Shown in pieces: positions 61,997-64,000 of a stretch of 64,000 nucleotides of DNA (position 1 is the first letter of the stretch; every line of letters starts with the position of its first letter). The translations under genes and the position numbers were made by a program. The notes under the pieces were generated by a model, which was given only the letters and a program-made list of their open reading frames with translations, did not search any database and was not told where the DNA came from. Origin of the DNA: Talpa occidentalis (Eukaryota; Chordata; Mammalia; Eulipotyphla; Talpidae); NCBI RefSeq assembly GCF_014898055.3, contig NW_023604295.1:140274676-140338675 (forward strand), given 5' to 3'.

Positions 61997-62252
61997 TTTA
62001 AAGATTTGTTTATTTATACAAGCACTGGGTACAGTCAGAAGCGCAGGAGGGTGAGAGAATTCACCAGAGCCAGAGCGGAGAACAGAACAGGCAGACTGAT
62101 GAAGTACACTGCTGAGGGGAGTAGCGGGTGGCAGGAGAGGTCTGCATGCCACGTGGGACCCTCGCACGGGGGCTGGGGATTGAACCGGTGCTGCAGAGGC
62201 TGCAGGCAGCTTCACAACCCAGCAATCAACCGCTGCGCCACTGGGGAGGCCC
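61997..62252 (-). mobile_element. T+ SINE copy 24 (younger type)
   Basis: Reverse full-length copy with 'gggtacagtcagaagcgc' and B-box complement 'gggattgaaccggtgctgc'. Flanked by 'acatatatttttt' (left) and 'acatataatattttt' (right, from 62254). Confidence 0.96.
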
Positions 62253-62269
62253 AACATATAATATTTTTA

Positions 62270-62514
62270 TGTTCTTTTTCCTAGCATACTGCTCTATGTG
62301 GTGTCCCCAGATGAAACTACATTGAGACAAATTGTTATGAACTGACAAGAGTTCAATATTTTTTCCTTAATAGGGACTCTGATGTTTTTATAAGATAGGG
62401 TTAATAACTTTATCATAAAGGAAAAGAAGTCCTATGTCCCTTCTCTCAATTACCTCAGAAAAATAATCTAATGCTTAATACGCTGAAATGTAATCAAAGG
62501 TTTATTTTCTTTGT
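62270..62514. other. Unassigned AT-rich sequence
   Basis: Nothing recognised. Confidence 0.5.
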
Positions 62515-62636
62515 TGTACCCTAGACTGAGTTCCCAAAGTAGGGCTGATGGATGTTTTGACTTTGATCCTCAATGTTCAGAACAGAGCCTCGCACATGCC
62601 CTGCTCAACAACATTTGCTGTGTGAATGAATGAGTT
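62515..62636 (+). mobile_element. L2 3'-end remnant
   Basis: 'agactgagttcccaaag', 'cagaacagagcctcgcacat', 'gctcaacaacatttgctg' and 'tgaatgaatgag' are the order of the L2 3' end. Confidence 0.6.
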
Positions 62637-64000
62637 GTAAGTGATGCTTAGATCGGACTGACCTACAGGATAAAGTTTTACATTTGGGAATAGGCCTTAA
62701 CAGAATAATTCATGTCCTTCACTATGTCGCCATCTCAGTGAGATTAACAAGCAACAGACATCTGAAATAAACAAAAAACATAAAGTAGGCTTCCTGACAT
62801 TATGGAACATAGATTCAAGGCATTTAACACAAGAATGGTTGTTTGTTTTATAATGGTTAAATGGCTTGGTATAAATTGTTATCACTTGAAAAAAATGTAT
62901 AGCAGTTTGGCACTAAGGCTTTGCAAACCTCCATGAGGGCAAAGATTTCATTCATATATACAAAATATGTTAGGAATTTTTCTGGTAATTTCATGTTAGT
63001 AACTCATTTCTTATTTCCATTTCCTACCATGGCAGGAAAATTAGAGACATATAAGCATCATTCCCTTAAGTGAGTAGGAAAAAGGAAATGAATGAATCAG
63101 GAACAAACCCTTCCTTCTCCCAAAATCTCATGGAGAAAATCATGCAACAGAGAGGATGAGAGAGTGGAATTTTAATTCAGATCTGCCCCAACAACATGAG
63201 TCAAGTATAACAGGACTTTAATATTGTCACCTAATATACAAAACCTATGAATAATGAATCCATGCATTTATCTTCTTATTTAAAAATAATCTGTTAATTT
63301 TCCACATTTAAAAGCTATGTCTGTTTTTTTTTTAATCAATGGATTGCCAAATGATGTACAGATGTTATAAGACTAAAAAACACTTAAATACGTCTTGCGC
63401 ATGGCTGCAATAAACATATTATAATTTATAATTAAGATTTATTTAATCCTCAAAGAATTGGTTTTAAATGTCATTTGAAAAACTCAAGAATGCTACCTAC
63501 ACAGTAAAAGTAAGCCATGTAATTAACATTTTCAGATACTATTTTTCTTACTCCTTGAAATTTAATATTATGCCAGTGTATGTGTACTGGGGGAGGGTAT
63601 GCATTTATATCTATTATTACTAAACCAGAATATTGTTTTGTTCACAGTTAACCTACACACAAATAACAAAATGAAGATAAAAACATTAACCATGAACCTG
63701 CAAATATTATTCATGATGTGATTTTAGGTACGTGTGATATTACAGTTGGGGCATGGAAAGTTTAAAAAATACCATAACTACAAAGGTGAATTTTCCTTCC
63801 AACTTTATATAGAGAGATTTTCTCTCAGTACTATAGGCTATTCTGAACTAATAGCAAAATAGCAACAAGTAGAATAAAATTAATAGCATGGAAATAAAAT
63901 GTCCATTAAGCTGGTATTCATTTTCAGAGAGTTACCATGCAGTATGTTTCAGCCATGTGAGTATAATTACTACAGAGTTTTTGAAAATATGTGGTGGGAG
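62637..64000. other. AT-rich sequence to the window end, nothing recognised
   Basis: No repeat or coding frame that I can support. Confidence 0.5.

Noticed and set aside
25860..62240. SINE heads with A and B boxes as true tRNA genes
   Set aside because: They lack a complete cloverleaf and are joined to the SINE body, tail and TSDs.
1..64000. CRISPR, phage, operon or bacterial defence system
   Set aside because: No regularly spaced repeats, dense genes or ribosome binding sites; the repeat content is mammalian throughout.

Overview
The window looks like a gene-poor, AT-rich stretch of a placental-mammal nuclear genome. The evidence is dense interspersed repeats: LINE-1 copies of several ages, MaLR-type LTRs, MIR and L2 remnants, (CA)n and (TA)n microsatellites, and 24 copies of one tRNA-derived SINE family. 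I find no complete protein-coding gene, no structured RNA gene, no CRISPR array and no bacterial or viral operon. Nearly all short open frames here are chance frames or run through repeats.

The SINE (about 250-310 bp) has a tRNA-like head with recognisable Pol III A and B boxes. It ends in AATAAATAAATCTTT plus an A tail, the hallmark of 'T+' SINEs. It is not Alu, B1/B2, CAN-SINE, VES, SOR, ERE, PRE-1 or the camelid/cetacean families as I know them. The host is therefore probably a non-primate, non-rodent placental, perhaps laurasiatherian, but I cannot name the species. Most copies have 9-18 bp target-site duplications (TSDs), so they arrived by L1-type retroposition.

Layout. 1-5.2 kb: old antisense L1 and a MaLR LTR. 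5.2-18.4 kb: five SINEs in AT-rich sequence. 18.5-19.6 kb: an old sense L1 3' part. 19.6-25.8 kb: AT-rich, with small tandem repeats and a decayed L1 ORF2 piece. 25.8-27.4 kb: three SINEs, two forming an inverted pair. 30.3-32 kb: L1 tail, SINE, solo LTR with perfect 5-bp TSD, SINE. 32.3-34.4 kb: a 271-bp direct duplication, two copies 1,867 bp apart, each holding an exon-like 92-nt segment. 35-42.7 kb: MaLR fragment, SINEs, L1 tail and a second solo LTR of the same family in the opposite direction. 43-44.5 kb: antisense L1 plus SINE. 45.4-46 kb: an unexplained GC-richer block. 46.4-53.2 kb: nested SINEs and two young 5'-truncated L1s sharing one 3' UTR type. 55.3-56.6 kb: antisense L1, MIR and an old LTR. 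56.7-62.3 kb: six SINEs, including two inserted at one target.

The observations most worth a second look are the 271-bp duplication, where all three differences fall in the exon-like part and all would change an amino acid; the two-way pair of solo LTRs; the nested and same-site SINE insertions, which give a relative chronology; and the SINE family itself. I see no convincing new biological 'system'; the content is transposon history.
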